Assembly (NCBI RefSeq): GCF_947496725.1
Contig: NZ_CANMDS010000004.1
Coordinates: forward strand, 248,001-312,000
Direction: 5' to 3'
Length of the DNA: 64,000 nucleotides
DNA from: an uncultured Dokdonia sp.
GTDB taxonomy: Bacteria; Bacteroidota; Bacteroidia; Flavobacteriales; Flavobacteriaceae
The notes below the pieces were generated by a model. That model was not told the origin of the DNA. It made no database searches and was given only the letters and a program-made list of their open reading frames with translations. Shown one piece after another: positions 61,428 through 64,000 of the stretch. The position numbers and the translations under genes were made by a program. Position 1 is the first letter of the stretch, and each line of letters opens with the position of its first letter.

Positions 61428-63248
61428 CTAATACACTTCATCAACATTAGTAGCTGTAAGTGTTTTAATAAAAGCCACCAGATCCTGAAGTTCTTGCTCT
61501 GATAGATTAAGATTATCAAAGGGAAGCGTTTGATGCTCAAGGTCAAACCCTAGGCCACCACCGCCACCTTTATTATAAAAATCCATAACCTCTTCTAGCG
61601 TGCTATATACACCGTTGTGCATATAGGGTCCAGTTACTGCAGCGTTACGTACCGTAGGAGTTTTAAACATCCCCTTGTGGAGCTCTTCTTTAAAACGCCA
61701 GTAGTAACCTAAGTCATCATCTAGCATTTTATTTTGTGCGGTTTCTGGTACGCCTATTACTTCGCGCTCTGTCTCTGCATAAAATGGTGGTACTGTACCA
61801 TTAGTAAGTGGCATAAAGTGACAAGTTGCACAAAGGGCTTTCCCCATAAACAAGTTCATACCTCGTTGCTCACTTGATGTAAATGAACGCTCATCGCCAC
61901 GCATATTTTTATCAAATTTTGAGTCAAAACTATTGAGTGTACTTACATATGACGAGATGGCTTTTATCACATCAATATTTCTTTTTGAAACACCTCCATA
62001 TGCCTCGTCAAAGAGTGTGATATACGTACTGTCTTCTAGTACCTCTTTTGAAAACTCGTGCACGTTTGAGTTAAACTCATCCTTGTTTGTAAAAACAGAA
62101 GATACTTGATCTATTAATGTAGGTGAGCGACCGTCTGCAAAGAAGTTTTGCTGGAAAACGGTATTTATGAGGGTAGGTGTGTTGCGCTGTAAATTTTTAC
62201 CTGCGTTAGAGAGGTTTACTACCATTCCATCTGTGTATGCTTTTTCTGGAATGTGACACGTAGCACAAGCCATTGTACCATTTGCAGAGAGCTTATCATC
62301 AAAAAACAATTTTTTACCTAAGGCGATTTGAGCCTCTGTAGGATTCTTATTTACGTTAGGAGTAAAGAATTCCGTATTAAAACTGTTATTTTCAAAAAAG
62401 GTAGGCGCATCAAAGTTAAAAGGTGTATTTGTTGTCCCTTCCCATAGGTCGCTAGTTTTTCTTATAGCTACCCAAGTTTTTGTAATAGGAGAGAGGTGAG
62501 TGCTCACAAAGGTATAACGGTCAAAGCTATTATAATCTGTATTAGAGCTCATAAAAGCTATTGCTTTGTCGACCTGATTTATAAATGTCTGGTCTAGTGT
62601 GGTGTCCTTCTCTTTTATGATAGGTTGTATCGTTACTTTATAAGTGTCTACAAGGTTTTGTAATGAAGCAGCACCTTCTGTAATGCCTAGTTGGCTTACA
62701 GGTGTGTCAAAACCAGATATAGAAAAACTAAGTACACGTAACAGTTGCTGGTGTGTAGCTATAAAATAGCGTTGTGGTGTAAGAGCTCGTTTTTCAATAT
62801 TCTTTTTTAGAGTAGCGAGTAGGCCTGTGGTAATCTTTAGTTCTTTTTTGTATTGTGGAGTTGGTGTTCCTCCTTCATAGATAGATTCTTCTATCTTTTG
62901 TAGACCTACAGGATTCATTGTGCGGTCATTGTCCTCTTTATAAATAGGTAAGGCCGGTCCATTTGCACGATGACCTACTTCTGGGTTGAGGTAAGAGGCG
63001 TAGGGTTCTGCTTTTTTAAACGCAAGTCTAGTGTTGTTAAAAATCTTTTTGGCATCTGGATGTGATGCCGTAATCTCATTTAGAGAGTCAAGACCTGCGA
63101 GGGCATTATTTAGTTCTTGTAAGTAAATAGCTCTTGCAGCTTCCCAGTCTGGGGCTATATTTTTTTTATATGAAGTGTCTTGCTCTTGCTTGCAAGAAAG
63201 GGTTAAGTGTATCGCTAGTAGGCAAATTAATAAACGTAAGTAATTCAT
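61428..63248 (-). CDS. di-heme cytochrome c peroxidase-family lipoprotein with N-terminal helical domain
   Basis: 606 residues from the ATG complementary to 63246-63248: MNYLRLLICLLAIHLTLSCKQ, lipobox TLSC. The first 280 residues are helical and resemble imelysin-like partners (EVGHRANGPALPIYKEDNDR). The second half has two heme sites: CATCHIPEKAYTDG and CATCHFMPLTNG, with FFDDKLSANGTMA, RNTPTLINTVFQQNFFADGR and MHNGVYSTLEEVMDFYNKGG, as in MauG/CcpA-type enzymes. Probably periplasmic. Confidence 0.9.
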   Translation of the reverse strand: MNYLRLLICLLAIHLTLSCKQEQDTSYKKNIAPDWEAARAIYLQELNNALAGLDSLNEITASHPDAKKIFNNTRLAFKKAEPYASYLNPEVGHRANGPALPIYKEDNDRTMNPVGLQKIEESIYEGGTPTPQYKKELKITTGLLATLKKNIEKRALTPQRYFIATHQQLLRVLSFSISGFDTPVSQLGITEGAASLQNLVDTYKVTIQPIIKEKDTTLDQTFINQVDKAIAFMSSNTDYNSFDRYTFVSTHLSPITKTWVAIRKTSDLWEGTTNTPFNFDAPTFFENNSFNTEFFTPNVNKNPTEAQIALGKKLFFDDKLSANGTMACATCHIPEKAYTDGMVVNLSNAGKNLQRNTPTLINTVFQQNFFADGRSPTLIDQVSSVFTNKDEFNSNVHEFSKEVLEDSTYITLFDEAYGGVSKRNIDVIKAISSYVSTLNSFDSKFDKNMRGDERSFTSSEQRGMNLFMGKALCATCHFMPLTNGTVPPFYAETEREVIGVPETAQNKMLDDDLGYYWRFKEELHKGMFKTPTVRNAAVTGPYMHNGVYSTLEEVMDFYNKGGGGGLGFDLEHQTLPFDNLNLSEQELQDLVAFIKTLTATNVDEVY

Positions 63249-63265
63249 AACAATGTAATTATAAT

Positions 63266-63300
63266 TAAAGCGCAATCACCTTAAAGGGATTGCGCTTTTA
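63266..63300 (-). terminator. terminator of the PhoX-like gene
   Basis: Arms AAAGCGCAATC and GATTGCGCTTT with T run on the minus strand. Confidence 0.8.
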
Positions 63301-63330
63301 GTATTTCCGAATGGCTAATCCGGGAGGATA

Positions 63331-64000
63331 TTATCTAGGTAAACCTTTAAGTAATACTACTTGAGATGCTTGGTTATCTTCATATGTAGAGTTGATATGT
63401 CCATCAAGTCCAGCAAAGTCACTGTTTCTCCAGTAGTGTGGCTGTATGTTTAATATAAAAGTGTTAGGCACTCCTACTTTATCTGATATATCTATAAGTG
63501 CTCCAAACTCTCCACTAAGTCCTGTGCTATTATCATCTGCAAGGTCTTGACGTACTACAAGCTCAAGTACTTGCTGTATGTTTACACCATTTAAGTCAGA
63601 CTGGTAGATGTATGCTGCGTGACCTCTAGAAAAAGAGTTAGGATCTTCTTGTACATATACAAAGTTCTCAGTTACAGTGATATTATCTGGGCTTTGTAAA
63701 GCTGCCAGGTTACCATCTTGATTATTTGTATCTGTATTACCACTTATGATTTGAGTAAGTTTACCTTCTAGTGGGTTTGTTTCATCTAGGTTTAACTTGT
63801 ATACCGTTCCCCAGTCATTGTAAGTACCTTGACCTGGACCACGACCTGTAACTGCAAAGTATACGTTTCTACCATTTGCATCAGATCCTTTTTGGTAATC
63901 TACATCTTCTACTCTCATAAACTGAGAAGCAAATACGTCGTTACACGCGCTTTCCATTTCATTTTTAGTAAGAGCAGCACCGTTTGGTATCTCAACAAAC
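63331..64000 (-). CDS. PhoX-like (DUF839) beta-propeller protein, partial
   Basis: The frame stays open past the Met at 63957 to the window edge (FVEIPNGAALTKNE precedes it), so the N-terminus is outside. The visible part has FMRVEDVDYQKG, VYFAVTGRGPGQGTYNDWGTVYKL, LQSPDNITVT and FVYVQEDPNS, the repeated blades of the DUF839/PhoX family. PhoX enzymes are calcium/iron phosphatases, but many relatives are not; function unassigned. Confidence 0.7.
   Translation of the reverse strand, partial: FVEIPNGAALTKNEMESACNDVFASQFMRVEDVDYQKGSDANGRNVYFAVTGRGPGQGTYNDWGTVYKLNLDETNPLEGKLTQIISGNTDTNNQDGNLAALQSPDNITVTENFVYVQEDPNSFSRGHAAYIYQSDLNGVNIQQVLELVVRQDLADDNSTGLSGEFGALIDISDKVGVPNTFILNIQPHYWRNSDFAGLDGHINSTYEDNQASQVVLLKGLPR

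Overview
The window looks like ordinary chromosome of a marine Flavobacteriaceae bacterium (Bacteroidota). Support: the Bacteroidota -7 promoter element TAnnTTTG in front of many genes, few Shine-Dalgarno sites, many secreted lipoproteins, a giant adhesin with a type IX secretion (T9SS) sorting domain, the bacillithiol enzyme BshC, a split transketolase, and a crtI-crtB-crtZ carotenoid operon with a CarH-type regulator. The gene set is compatible with Dokdonia or a relative, but the genus is my guess. No phage, integrase, transposase, CRISPR array or rRNA was seen.

Layout. 0-12.6 kb: end of ftsY, small membrane protein, serine hydrolase, rimO, propeller lipoprotein, large M14 carboxypeptidase, bshC, trmL with an unknown Cys-rich gene, an Omp85-like barrel and an M24 peptidase lipoprotein. 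12.6-18.4 kb: glycosyltransferase plus epimerase, then a B12-type MerR regulator-crtI-crtB-crtZ operon. 18.5-19.1 kb: tRNA-Leu and two tRNA-Lys genes. 19.2-31 kb: aroK, a phosphoribosyltransferase, an S4 protein, an FKBP-like lipoprotein, xylA-xylB, an outer-membrane barrel, split transketolase, pyrE and NUDIX (divergent), and a second M14 peptidase. 31-44 kb: one 4339-residue secreted repeat protein. 44.4-50.4 kb: UDG-like protein, ribosomal protein bTHX, TIMP-like protein, yaaA, an RluA-family synthase, a PASTA protein, ddl, coaD and a small ORF. 50.5-58 kb: trp operon E-G-(lipoprotein)-D-C-(membrane protein)-F-B-A. 58-64 kb: marR-yceI, a thioredoxin pair, a rhodanese pair, a di-heme peroxidase and a partial PhoX-like protein.

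Two signals stand out. First, the 14-bp palindrome GCTTTCGCGAAAGC occurs 15 times perfectly (about 0.0002 expected in uniform random DNA of this length), both between genes and inside coding sequences, where it is read in all three frames. Second, the trp operon has a complete attenuator: an 18-residue leader peptide with three consecutive Trp codons, an intrinsic terminator, and an 8-bp antiterminator pairing that includes the leader stop codon. Other leads are a light/B12-type regulator in the carotenoid operon, a marR operator overlapping its own promoter, a palindromic in-frame segment in trpF, and nearly identical neighbouring modules in the giant adhesin.
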